This document shows positions 1 through 6,765 of a DNA stretch of 11,654 bases, piece by piece. The DNA comes from Sulfuricystis sp964478415 (GTDB lineage: Bacteria; Pseudomonadota; Gammaproteobacteria; Burkholderiales; Rhodocyclaceae), in NCBI GenBank assembly GCA_964478415.1, contig CAYZII010000064.1, positions 1 to 11,654 on the forward strand, given 5' to 3'. Within the stretch, counting starts at the first letter, position 1. Each line of letters begins with the position of its first letter. The notes beneath the pieces are model-generated. The model saw nothing but the letters and a program-made list of their open reading frames with translations. It was not told where the DNA came from and ran no database searches. A program made the position numbers and the translations under genes.

Positions 1-11
1 TAACGCCGCAT
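1..11 (-). CDS. Possible first codons of a further minus-strand gene (partial)
   Basis: Reading leftward after the binding-protein gene, an ATG at 11-9 is followed by CGG CGT TA and then the window ends, giving Met-Arg-Arg and an incomplete codon. A GAGGT ribosome-binding-site word lies five bases before this ATG (17-21 on the plus strand). Peptide-type ABC transporters often carry the OppB-type permease gene next to the binding protein, and such permeases often start with a few basic residues, so a permease is a reasonable guess. Only three codons are visible, so this is inference; positions 12-89 otherwise show no recognisable gene. Confidence 0.3.
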
Positions 12-89
12 CGCCGACCTCGGGCCACCCACGGTCAATGAAACGCTGGCGGCCACGGTCGGCACGTAAGGCGTTCCACCCTAATGCCG

Positions 90-2216
90 TCAGCCGGCCA
101 CCGTCGCCCTTTCCCGGCGCCGATGGCGCAGGATCGCCGGCAGGCCAAGGGATAGCAGTAGAGCCGCCACAACGAGCACCGGCCAGATCACCGGCCGGTT
201 CCACTCGGCGCGCAACCTTTCCCGTAACTCCACATCGATGCGCTGATACTTGAGCGTGTTGTTGCCCACCTTGGTCGGCTTGCGGTTCTTCAGCCAGGCA
301 TGGTGGAGGCTGTAATCCTTCGGATGGAAGCCCCATACCCACGGCGTATCCTGTTGCAGGATCGCCAGCATCCGGTCGATAATCTGCTGTCGCGCGGGGG
401 TGTTCTCCATCGCCCGCATCTGCTCGAAGAGGCGGTCGTATTCGGGATTGGCATAGTTGGCGGCGTTTTCTCCGCCATGCTTGACCTTGCCCTGTGGGCC
501 GTAAAGCAGGAAAAGGAAGTTTTCCGGATCGGGGTAATCGGCGTTCCAGCCGAAATAAAACAACTGCACCGCGCCCTTGCGCACCTTCTCCTGAAACCGG
601 TTGTAGTCGGTGCTGCGCACCACCAGTTGCACGCCGATTTTCTGGAACTGCTTGTTCAGCCAGTCGATGCGTGTCTTCGCGCCGACGCCGGTCGCCGTGG
701 TGTCCAGGTTGATGATCAACGGCTCGCCGGTTTGCGCATGCCGCCCATCGGGCCAGCCGGCTTCGGCGAGCAGACGGCGCGCCTCCTCGACGCTTTTGCG
801 ACGCGGACCGGCCTCCGTCCAGTCATAGACCACCGGGTTGATGCCGTCCCGCCCTTCGCGATAACCGAAGATACCTGGAGGAATGGGACTCATCGCCGGG
901 ATGCCGCGGCCATTCTGGAAAATCGAAATGAACTCCTCCTGGTCGATGGCGATCGCGATCGCCTGGCGGATTTTCCGTGCAGCCACGCCCTCACCGCCCA
1001 CCAGTGGGTCGAGCATGTTGAAGCCCATGTAGAACGTCGAGGTCGCCACCGAGGTGCTCAAACGAATCCCCTGTGCCTGCATTTCCGGTGTCAGCGTAAC
1101 CTCACCCCCTGATCCGACCTGCACGGCCTGATCGAAAGAGTCGGACGCGATCCCGGACGCGTCGTAATAGCCTTGCAGGAATTTGTTCCAGTAAGGAATC
1201 TGCTCCTTCTCGCGCGTGAACACGACCTTGTCGATGAAAGGCAGGGGCTTGCCGCAATCGTCGAGCAGGCCGTTTTCCCGGTCACCCGGCTCGCCTTCGC
1301 AAGGGTAGGTCTCGCCGCGAAAATTCGGGTTGCGTTCCAGCACCATGCGGGCGTTCGGGTTGTTTTCCGTCAGCATGTAGGGACCGGTACCGATCGGATA
1401 CCAGTCGAGCGTCAGGTTTTTCTCCGCCATGCCCGGCTGGCTGTGGAAGCGGTCTGCTTCCCACGGCATCGGGGCAAAAAACGGCATCGCCAGCCAGTAG
1501 AGGAACTGAGGATATTTGCCTTTGATGCGGATGCGGTACCGATAGCGGTCCAGCACCTCGACGCCGGAAAGCGGAAATTGGCGCAGATCGAGCCAAACGT
1601 CGTGCCGTGTCGCCAGCGCCGACTTTCTGAGTGTCTCGGCATACTCGGCCAGACCGACGATGTACTCACTCATCAGGCCAAGGATCGGCGAATGCAGCCG
1701 CGGATGGGCGAGCCTTTTGATCGCATAGACATAATCGTCTGCCACCAGCTCACGTGTGCCGCGATTGGGAAAATCGGCCAGCGTATAACAAGAGGAGATA
1801 TCGGCCGGCTGGGTGGCGAAAGCTGGATGCGGTTGATAGAGGATGCCTGGCTTGATTTCGATCACGTAATCGGTGAAGGCGATGCGTGACGCCTCGGCAT
1901 CGGCCGGCAGGGCTCGGCCAGCGGCATCGAAATACTGGGCTTGGGGAACGGCCACCGCCGTCAGCGGAATCAGCTCATAAGGGCGCTTTAAATAATGATA
2001 TTGCAGCGGCGGCTCATAGATCTGCGCCGTGAAGGTGATCTCGTCCTCGCTGTAGGACTGCACCGGATCGAGATGTTTCGGACGCTCGGAAAACGCCGTA
2101 TAGAGGATGTTCTTTCCCCGCTCTGCGGCCGGATAAGGATCATTCCAGACCTTGCCGCAGGCAGTGAGCAAAGCAGTGGCCCACACGAGCCAGAGAAGCA
2201 ACGCAGATCGCCGCAT
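90..2216 (-). CDS. ABC transporter peptide-type substrate-binding lipoprotein (SBP family 5)
   Basis: A 708-residue extracytoplasmic solute-binding protein of the DppA/OppA type, expected to capture peptides or similar solutes for an ABC importer. The start has a lipoprotein signal: hydrophobic residues 5-19 and lipobox LTAC with the lipidated Cys at 20. The body carries family features: the opening around residues 39-55 with LDPVQSYSEDE, the GTGPYML segment near the middle, RKIRQAIAIAID, and late on YFGWNADYPDPENFL. It is longer than the usual 500-600 residues. Unusually, a hydrophobic helix (about 676-696) near the C-terminus is followed by RHRRRER, a likely inner-membrane anchor with a cytoplasmic tail, so the protein may be tethered at both ends. 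It diverges from fabI across a 64-bp gap. The transported substrate cannot be told from sequence. Family assignment is firm. Confidence 0.88.
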   Translation of the reverse strand: MRRSALLLWLVWATALLTACGKVWNDPYPAAERGKNILYTAFSERPKHLDPVQSYSEDEITFTAQIYEPPLQYHYLKRPYELIPLTAVAVPQAQYFDAAGRALPADAEASRIAFTDYVIEIKPGILYQPHPAFATQPADISSCYTLADFPNRGTRELVADDYVYAIKRLAHPRLHSPILGLMSEYIVGLAEYAETLRKSALATRHDVWLDLRQFPLSGVEVLDRYRYRIRIKGKYPQFLYWLAMPFFAPMPWEADRFHSQPGMAEKNLTLDWYPIGTGPYMLTENNPNARMVLERNPNFRGETYPCEGEPGDRENGLLDDCGKPLPFIDKVVFTREKEQIPYWNKFLQGYYDASGIASDSFDQAVQVGSGGEVTLTPEMQAQGIRLSTSVATSTFYMGFNMLDPLVGGEGVAARKIRQAIAIAIDQEEFISIFQNGRGIPAMSPIPPGIFGYREGRDGINPVVYDWTEAGPRRKSVEEARRLLAEAGWPDGRHAQTGEPLIINLDTTATGVGAKTRIDWLNKQFQKIGVQLVVRSTDYNRFQEKVRKGAVQLFYFGWNADYPDPENFLFLLYGPQGKVKHGGENAANYANPEYDRLFEQMRAMENTPARQQIIDRMLAILQQDTPWVWGFHPKDYSLHHAWLKNRKPTKVGNNTLKYQRIDVELRERLRAEWNRPVIWPVLVVAALLLSLGLPAILRHRRRERATVAG
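1611..1630. repeat. 20-bp exact direct repeat, copy 1 (inside binding-protein gene)
   Basis: The word cgccagcgccgactttctga occurs here and again at 3141-3160. Upstream of both copies there is also CGTGCCG, with three differing bases between, so about 27 of 30 bases match. Here it is part of coding sequence, read on the minus strand as Lys-Ser-Ala-Leu-Ala. Confidence 0.85.
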
Positions 2217-2241
2217 GGCCGAAGTGTAATGGAATCGCCGC

Positions 2242-2247
2242 TATAAT
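2242..2247 (+). promoter_or_regulatory. Candidate fabI -10 box
   Basis: A perfect TATAAT lies 33 bases before the fabI ATG in the 64-bp gap to the divergent binding-protein gene. No convincing -35 hexamer is seen 16-18 bases upstream, where the sequence would overlap the first codons of the divergent gene. The promoter may depend on an activator or be weak. fabI also has a strong ribosome-binding site, GGGAGG at 2268-2273. Confidence 0.4.
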
Positions 2248-2280
2248 CCGACCTCGTCGAAAGCAAAGGGAGGGATCACC

Positions 2281-3090
2281 ATGGGATTTCTTGCCGGCAA
2301 GCGCATTCTGATCACCGGCCTGTTGTCGAATCGCTCGATCGCCTATGGCATCGCCAAGGCATGTCACCGCGAAGGTGCGCTGCTCGCTTTCACCTACCAG
2401 AGCGAACGCTTTCAGGAACGCATCCAGAAGTTTGCCGCGGAATTCGGCAGCGACATGGTGTATCAGCTCGATGTGGCCGACGATGGCCAGATCGACGCGC
2501 TGTTCGTCGCCCTCTCCCAACGTTGGGATGGCCTCGACGGTCTGGTTCACTCGATCGCCTATGCGCCCAATGAGGCCATCGAGGGCGATTTCCTCGATGG
2601 CCTCTCTCGTGAGGCATTTCGCATCGCCCATGAAATTTCTTCCTACAGCTTCCCGGCGCTGGTCAAGGCCGCACGCCCCTTGCTCTACAAAGGCAACAAT
2701 CCATCACTGGTGTGCATGACCTATCTGGGCGCCGAACGCACGATGCCGAACTACAACACGATGGGGCTGGCGAAGGCAAGCCTGGAAGCGGCCACCCGTT
2801 ATCTCGCCTTCAGCCTCGGTCCGCGCGGCATCCGTGCCAATGCCGTTTCTGCCGGCCCGATCAAGACGCTGGCGGCCTCCGGCATCGGCAATTTCAGCAA
2901 GCTGCTCGCCTATAACGCGCACCACGCGCCATTGCGCCGCAATGTGACGATCGACGAGGTCGGCAATGCCGCCGCCTTTCTGCTCTCTGATCTGGCGAGT
3001 GGGATCACTGGCGAAGTGCTGTATGTGGATGGTGGTACGCACACCGTGGCGATGGGCAACCCAGACCCCCTGCCGGGTTCGAACGGCTGA
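2281..3090 (+). CDS. fabI: Enoyl-[acyl-carrier-protein] reductase (NADH), FabI
   Basis: A 269-residue short-chain dehydrogenase/reductase catalysing the last step of each type II fatty acid elongation cycle: NADH-dependent reduction of trans-2-enoyl-ACP in the cytosol. The opening MGFLAGKRILITGLLSNRSI is the FabI form of the nucleotide-binding loop. The catalytic residues Tyr148, Tyr158 and Lys165 lie in YLGAERTMPNYNTMGLAK (Tyr-X6-Lys). SAGPIKTLAASGI at 190-202 is the substrate-loop signature. The length matches the family (about 260). The start is fixed by a GGGAGG ribosome-binding site and by FabI's conserved N-terminus. At the position of E. coli Gly93 (SIGFAP) this protein has Ala (SIAYAP); Gly93 substitutions in E. 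coli are linked to triclosan tolerance, but Ala also occurs there naturally in other FabIs. A strong terminator follows, so it is probably transcribed alone. Confidence 0.96.
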   Translation: MGFLAGKRILITGLLSNRSIAYGIAKACHREGALLAFTYQSERFQERIQKFAAEFGSDMVYQLDVADDGQIDALFVALSQRWDGLDGLVHSIAYAPNEAIEGDFLDGLSREAFRIAHEISSYSFPALVKAARPLLYKGNNPSLVCMTYLGAERTMPNYNTMGLAKASLEAATRYLAFSLGPRGIRANAVSAGPIKTLAASGIGNFSKLLAYNAHHAPLRRNVTIDEVGNAAAFLLSDLASGITGEVLYVDGGTHTVAMGNPDPLPGSNG

Positions 3091-3115
3091 ACGCGCCTCC
3101 TGGCGCCGTTTTTTT
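3090..3115 (+). terminator. Rho-independent terminator of fabI
   Basis: Stem AACGCGCC (3090-3097), loop TCCT, and GGCG-C-CGTT (3102-3110): eight pairs with one bulged C, then a seven-T run ending at 3115. It starts at the last base of the fabI stop codon. Confidence 0.88.
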
Positions 3116-3121
3116 CGCCCC

Positions 3122-3139
3122 AGCGGCTTGCGTGCCGCT
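3122..3139 (-). other. Hairpin downstream of ppiD
   Basis: A perfect 6-bp inverted repeat, AGCGGC and GCCGCT around a 6-base loop, lies in the fabI-ppiD gap. Read on the minus strand it comes after the ppiD stop codon and could help end or protect that transcript. No T-run follows it directly, so I do not call it an intrinsic terminator. Confidence 0.35.
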
Positions 3140-3140
3140 A

Positions 3141-3160
3141 CGCCAGCGCCGACTTTCTGA
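3141..3160. repeat. 20-bp exact direct repeat, copy 2 (fabI-ppiD gap)
   Basis: The second copy of the 20-bp word found at 1611-1630, in the same orientation, in non-coding sequence just downstream of ppiD. It immediately follows the AGCGGC/GCCGCT hairpin. Its origin is unknown: a local fragment duplication or a member of a dispersed short repeat family are both possible. Confidence 0.85.
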
Positions 3161-3182
3161 CGCCGGTTCAAGAAATTCCTCG

Positions 3183-5084
3183 TTACTTGCTGTCGAGCAC
3201 CCTGCTGTTGATCGTCACACCGTACTGCTGACGTAGGGCGGCGAGCCAGCCGAGCAACTCTTCACGCGCCACGACATCCTGGTACTGCTGACGCAGGGGT
3301 GCAGCACGCGGCTCAGCTTCGCCCGGATTTTCCGGATCGAAAGGTGTGATGCGATCGACCCGATACAAAGTGAAACCCAGTGGGGTTTTCACACCGGTAT
3401 AAGCTGGCAAGTGCTTTGCATCGACGACAAAAATCGCTGCCAGCGCTTCCGGGGTGAGCTCTGGCGCATACTGGCGACTCACCGTGCGTGGTGCTCCCCA
3501 GTTGAGTGAGGATTTCTCGCCGCGACGCAGCTTTTCGAGCTCGGCTTCACCTGCAGCCACTGCCTTTGCCAGCGCCGCCTCCCGGGCCAGGCTCTGCTCA
3601 ATGACGCCGGCAACCTTTTCGAGCGGCAGAGTTTCTGCGGCGCGATGCTCGATGACGCGGGCAGCGACGAGCTGATTCGGAGCGACTTCGATCGCCTCGG
3701 TATTGCGCTTGTTTTTGATCGCATCGTCGGAAAAGATCGCCTGCAGCAGCTTAGGGTTCGTGAAGGGTGCCTCGATCTGGCCATCCTTTGCGAGCCAGTC
3801 CGAAGTCTGAATCACCAGGTGGTATTTTTCCGCGGCCGGCTTCAGGCTGTCCGCCTGTTCATAGACCAGGTTCGAGAATCCCTCCGCTGCTTCGAGATAT
3901 TGCTTCGTACCAGCCTGACGCTTCAGTTCCGCTTCGATCTCGCCTCTTACTTCGTCGAAGCTGCGCGCCTGCTCAGGACGGATACCAGTCAGCCTGATGA
4001 TGTGGAAACCGAAATCCGAGCGCACCAGCTCGGAAATCTGATTTTCCTGCAAGCTGAACACCGCCTCTTCGAAGGGTTTGACCATCATGCCGCGGCCAAA
4101 GAAGCCGAGGTCGCCACCCTTCGACGCGGAACCCGGATCCTGCGAATGGGCCTGCGCGAGCTTGGCAAAATCATCCGGATTGGCCCGCACCTGGGCGAGG
4201 ATTTGCCGCGCCTTTTCTTCGGCGGCCTTGACGGCCTCCGGGGATGCGTTTTTCTCGACCCGAATCAGGATGTGGCTGGCACGACGCTGTTCCGGGGTGC
4301 GATAACGCACCCTATTGGCTTCATAGGCGGCCTTCACTTCCGCTTCGCTGACCTGGACGCTTTCGATCAGTTTGTCGCGACTCAACACCAGATACTCGAC
4401 GCGTACCCGTTCGGGCTCGGTGAAACGCGCCTTGTTTTCCTCGTAGTAACGCTGCACCGCTGCCGCATCGGGTTTGCTGGCGGCCAGGAACTGTGTGGCA
4501 GGCAAGAGGGCTTCGGCAATTTCGCGCTCCTCGAGACGCGCTCCCAGCCAGCGGTTCGGCGGCAGTCTGCCTGAAAAGGAAGCATTGGCTATCGGCAGCA
4601 GCAATTGCTGGGTCAACAAATCACGGCGCAGCAGTGCTTCGAACTGGGCAACACTCATGTTCTGTGCAGCAACCATCGTTTCGTAACGTTCGCGCGAAAA
4701 TTTGCCATCGACCTGCAGTGCGGGCAGCGAAGTAATGATCGCTGCCAACATCTCATTGCTGATGCTCATGTGGGCTTTCTCGGCCTGCAATTGCAGCACG
4801 CGCTGGTTGATCAGCTCCTCCAACACGCCACGCCGAAACTCCGGCGCCTCCAGCAAACCGGCAGCATTATTGCCCAACTGCTGGCGCAAGCGCTCCTGCT
4901 GCTCGCTCAAAGCCCGCTGGAACTCTTCACGGCCGATCGGTGTCTTGCCGACACGAGCGATTTCGTTCGCACCGCTCCCGCTGCTGCGAATGTAGGAATC
5001 CACACCCCAGAGGGCAAACGGCAAGATGATGATCGCCAGCACCAGCTGGACGACTTTCTTGTTGTTACGAACGAAATCGAACAT
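3183..5084 (-). CDS. ppiD: Periplasmic folding chaperone / peptidyl-prolyl isomerase PpiD
   Basis: A 633-residue inner-membrane-anchored periplasmic chaperone that helps newly secreted envelope proteins as they leave the Sec translocon. Domain order fits PpiD: a short cytoplasmic N-terminus, a single membrane helix (about 11-29, VVQLVLAIIILPFALWGVD), a SurA-N-like chaperone region (about 35-220), a parvulin domain (about 265-367) with RRASHILI at 267-274, GSASKGGDLGFFGRGMMVKPFEEAVF in the middle and GFHIIRLTGI at 359-368, then a long C-terminal region. The length matches E. coli PpiD (about 620). The first ATG gives the correct membrane anchor; the ribosome-binding site is modest (AAGG). It lies downstream of tRNA-Ser, separated by a terminator, so it probably has its own promoter or depends on read-through. 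No hup gene, a common ppiD neighbour, is present. Confidence 0.92.
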   Translation of the reverse strand: MFDFVRNNKKVVQLVLAIIILPFALWGVDSYIRSSGSGANEIARVGKTPIGREEFQRALSEQQERLRQQLGNNAAGLLEAPEFRRGVLEELINQRVLQLQAEKAHMSISNEMLAAIITSLPALQVDGKFSRERYETMVAAQNMSVAQFEALLRRDLLTQQLLLPIANASFSGRLPPNRWLGARLEEREIAEALLPATQFLAASKPDAAAVQRYYEENKARFTEPERVRVEYLVLSRDKLIESVQVSEAEVKAAYEANRVRYRTPEQRRASHILIRVEKNASPEAVKAAEEKARQILAQVRANPDDFAKLAQAHSQDPGSASKGGDLGFFGRGMMVKPFEEAVFSLQENQISELVRSDFGFHIIRLTGIRPEQARSFDEVRGEIEAELKRQAGTKQYLEAAEGFSNLVYEQADSLKPAAEKYHLVIQTSDWLAKDGQIEAPFTNPKLLQAIFSDDAIKNKRNTEAIEVAPNQLVAARVIEHRAAETLPLEKVAGVIEQSLAREAALAKAVAAGEAELEKLRRGEKSSLNWGAPRTVSRQYAPELTPEALAAIFVVDAKHLPAYTGVKTPLGFTLYRVDRITPFDPENPGEAEPRAAPLRQQYQDVVAREELLGWLAALRQQYGVTINSRVLDSK

Positions 5085-5102
5085 GGATCACGCCTTCGAA
5101 GC

Positions 5103-5127
5103 AAAAAGGCGAACCGCAGTCCGCCTT
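5103..5127 (-). terminator. Rho-independent terminator of the tRNA-Ser transcript
   Basis: On the minus strand AAGGCGGA pairs with TTCGCCTT (eight pairs including one G-U) around a 6-base loop, and the run of Ts continues to five. It lies between the tRNA and ppiD, about 85 bases past the tRNA 3' end, only 19 bases before the ppiD start. The interval 5131-5211 shows nothing else recognisable. Confidence 0.7.
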
Positions 5128-5211
5128 GATGTTGATGCGGAACGCCCGCTCCACCGCGCTGCCTGCCGGCCATCCGTCGTGGGGATTGCCAGGCGGAGCA
5201 CGAAGCGTTGC

Positions 5212-5305
5212 TGGCGGAGACGGAGGGATTCGAACCCTCGATACAGGTTTTGGCCCGTATGCTCCCTTAGCAGGGGAGTGCCTTCGACCTCTCGGCCACG
5301 TCTCC
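5212..5305 (-). tRNA. tRNA-Ser, anticodon GCU
   Basis: A complete class II cloverleaf read on the minus strand. The acceptor stem GGAGACG pairs with CGTCTCC, then discriminator G and an encoded CCA (5214-5212). The D arm is GCC/GGC. The anticodon stem CTCCC/GGGAG encloses loop CTGCTAA with anticodon GCT at 5271-5269. A long variable arm of seven pairs (ATACGGG with CCTGTAT) is the hallmark of serine tRNAs. The T arm is GAGGG-TTCGAAT-CCCTC. It reads AGC and AGU codons. It sits between lysC and ppiD with its own likely promoter and terminator. Confidence 0.97.
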
Positions 5306-5308
5306 GAA

Positions 5309-5332
5309 GTGGGCGAATGATACGTCGCCCAC
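5309..5332. repeat. Perfect 8-bp inverted repeat around the tRNA promoter -10 box
   Basis: GTGGGCGA (5309-5316) and TCGCCCAC (5325-5332) are exact inverted copies with an 8-base gap that contains the -10 hexamer. It could be a protein-binding operator or a hairpin at the end of the lysC message. No T-run follows on either strand, so an intrinsic terminator is unlikely. Confidence 0.6.
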
Positions 5333-5346
5333 CCCCGCTGGGTCAA
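5317..5346 (-). promoter_or_regulatory. Promoter of tRNA-Ser, overlapping the lysC stop codon
   Basis: On the minus strand -35 TTGACC (5346-5341), an 18-base spacer and -10 TATCAT (5322-5317) put the start site a few bases before the mature tRNA 5' end. The TGA within the -35 box is the lysC stop codon. The GC-rich stretch TCGCCC just after the -10 resembles the discriminator of stringently controlled stable-RNA promoters, which is an inference. Confidence 0.65.
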
Positions 5347-5834
5347 ACTCGGTCCGCCTTGTCGAGCTCGAAAGCCTGATGCAGCACGCGCACGGCGAGC
5401 TCGAGATACTTCTCATCGACGACCACAGAAATCTTGATTTCCGAGGTGGAGATCATCTGGATGTTGATCCCTTCCTCGGCCAGCACGCGGAACATCTTGC
5501 TCGCCACTCCCGGATGGGAGCGCATGCCGACGCCGACGATCGATACCTTGCAGATTTTGTTGTCGCCTTCGATCGCGCGGGCACCGATGTGCGGTTTCAC
5601 CTGCTCATCGAGAATCTTCAACGCACGGGCATATTCGCCGCGATTCACCGTGAAGGAAAAATCGGTGGTGCCGTCATGACCGACGTTCTGGATGATCATA
5701 TCCACGTCGATGTTGGCTTCGGCGATCGGGCCGAGAATCTGCGAAGCGATACCGGGGCGATCCGGCACGCCCAACACGGTGAGCTTGGCCTCGTCGCGAT
5801 TGAAGGCAATGCCAGAAATGATCGGTTGTTCCAT
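5343..5834 (-). other. Candidate internal translation start giving a lysC beta subunit
   Basis: An in-frame ATG (Met252, MEQPIISGIAF) has GAGGAAG eight bases before it (5849-5843), a better ribosome-binding site than the one at the main lysC start. Translation from here would give a 163-residue protein with both ACT domains and no kinase domain. The position corresponds to the known beta-subunit start of alpha2beta2 aspartokinases such as those of Bacillus subtilis and Corynebacterium glutamicum. Use of this start here is inferred. Confidence 0.55.
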
Positions 5835-6587
5835 GGTAGTGTCTTCCTCAACGGTAATCAGCGTGCCCGGGGTTTCCTTTCCTTCTTCTTCGAAGCTGGA
5901 AAGCACGCGCAGTTTGACCTTGTATTTGCCGGCGAATTCGACCGAACGGATCTGCAGCACTTTGGAGCCGAGGCTGGCCATTTCGAGCATTTCCTCGAAC
6001 GTGATGCGATCCAGCTTGCGTGCCTCTGGCACGATGCGCGGGTCCGTCGTGTAGACCCCATCCACGTCGGTATAGATCTGGCATTCGTCGGCCTTCAGCG
6101 CCGCAGCGAGCGCCACGGCCGAGGTATCCGAACCGCCTCGTCCTAGCGTGGTAATGTTTCCCTGCTCATCCACACCCTGGAAACCGGCCACAATCACCAC
6201 CGTTCCCTCCTCGAGATCGGCGCGGATATTGCGGTCATCGATCGAAAGAATGCGTGCCTTGGTAAAGGTGCTGTCGGTGAGCACCTTGACCTGGCCACCG
6301 GTATAGCTTTTCGCCTTGACACCGAGATCCTGCAAGGCCATCGCCAGCAGCGCGATAGTGACCTGCTCGCCGGTGGACACCATTACGTCGAGCTCGCGTG
6401 GATGCGGATTGGGTGACACTTCCTTGGCCAGGGCAATCAGCCGGTTGGTTTCCCCGCTCATCGCGGAAACGACCACGACCAGCTGGTGACCCTGCATTTT
6501 CCAACGTTGGATGCGCCGGGCGACATCCCGGATGCGTTCGGGGCTGCCCACCGAGGTGCCCCCATATTTCTGAACGATCAGCGCCAT
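5343..6587 (-). CDS. lysC: Aspartate kinase (aspartokinase)
   Basis: A 414-residue cytosolic enzyme that phosphorylates L-aspartate with ATP, the first committed step to lysine, threonine, methionine and diaminopimelate. The start MALIVQKYGGTSVGS is the kinase signature (Lys7, GGTS). SAMSGETNRL at 41-50 and GRGGSDTSA at 149-157 are further kinase-domain motifs. Two C-terminal ACT domains (about 268-335 and 345-410; VLGVPDRPGIASQIL and IVGVGMRSHPGVASKMF) are the usual site of feedback control by lysine and/or threonine. The frame is open 15 codons further upstream, but the chosen ATG matches the family N-terminus; the long form's extra residues look non-coding. It is monofunctional, with no homoserine dehydrogenase part. 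An internal start at codon 252 may give a separate beta subunit. Confidence 0.96.
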   Translation of the reverse strand: MALIVQKYGGTSVGSPERIRDVARRIQRWKMQGHQLVVVVSAMSGETNRLIALAKEVSPNPHPRELDVMVSTGEQVTIALLAMALQDLGVKAKSYTGGQVKVLTDSTFTKARILSIDDRNIRADLEEGTVVIVAGFQGVDEQGNITTLGRGGSDTSAVALAAALKADECQIYTDVDGVYTTDPRIVPEARKLDRITFEEMLEMASLGSKVLQIRSVEFAGKYKVKLRVLSSFEEEGKETPGTLITVEEDTTMEQPIISGIAFNRDEAKLTVLGVPDRPGIASQILGPIAEANIDVDMIIQNVGHDGTTDFSFTVNRGEYARALKILDEQVKPHIGARAIEGDNKICKVSIVGVGMRSHPGVASKMFRVLAEEGINIQMISTSEIKISVVVDEKYLELAVRVLHQAFELDKADRV

Positions 6588-6613
6588 GTTCGACTCAAAA
6601 AAGAAAGTGGCGC

Positions 6614-6619
6614 ATTCTA
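6614..6619 (-). promoter_or_regulatory. Candidate lysC -10 box
   Basis: TAGAAT on the minus strand, 26 bases before the lysC ATG, differs from the consensus at one base. The -35 at 17 bases (TTTCCG) is poor. No attenuator or lysine riboswitch is recognisable in the 178-bp gap between lysC and the divergent XRE gene; the lysC leader would be only about 20 bases. Confidence 0.35.
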
Positions 6620-6688
6620 TCCGAAACACCATGTTGCGGAAACTACTTAGTGATGTGCCCTTGTATGGCGGAACAATATTCGTTATGC

Positions 6689-6717
6689 TTGCTTTGTTAT
6701 TACTTCCGTAGTATAAA
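6689..6717 (+). promoter_or_regulatory. Candidate promoter of the XRE-type gene
   Basis: TTGCTT (6689-6694), a 17-base spacer and TATAAA (6712-6717) lie in the most AT-rich part of the window. Two short inverted repeats follow before the gene: ATGA-N5-TCAT (6717-6729) and TTCCGGAA (6737-6744). They are candidate operators for self-repression, which is an inference. Confidence 0.45.
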
Positions 6718-6765
6718 TGAGTTGTTCATCATACCTTTCCGGAATCCAACCAAAGGAATAGCCCA

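Noticed and set aside
38..253. Plus-strand 71-codon open frame at the left edge
   Set aside because: It is rich in Pro, Arg and Ser, overlaps the 3' end of the binding-protein gene, has no ribosome-binding site and looks like an antisense shadow.
3645..4574. Plus-strand 309-codon open frame antisense to ppiD, and similar ones antisense to lysC, acs and the binding-protein gene
   Set aside because: These are mirror frames caused by high-GC codon usage. Each lies fully within a well-supported gene on the other strand and shows no recognisable domain or start signal.
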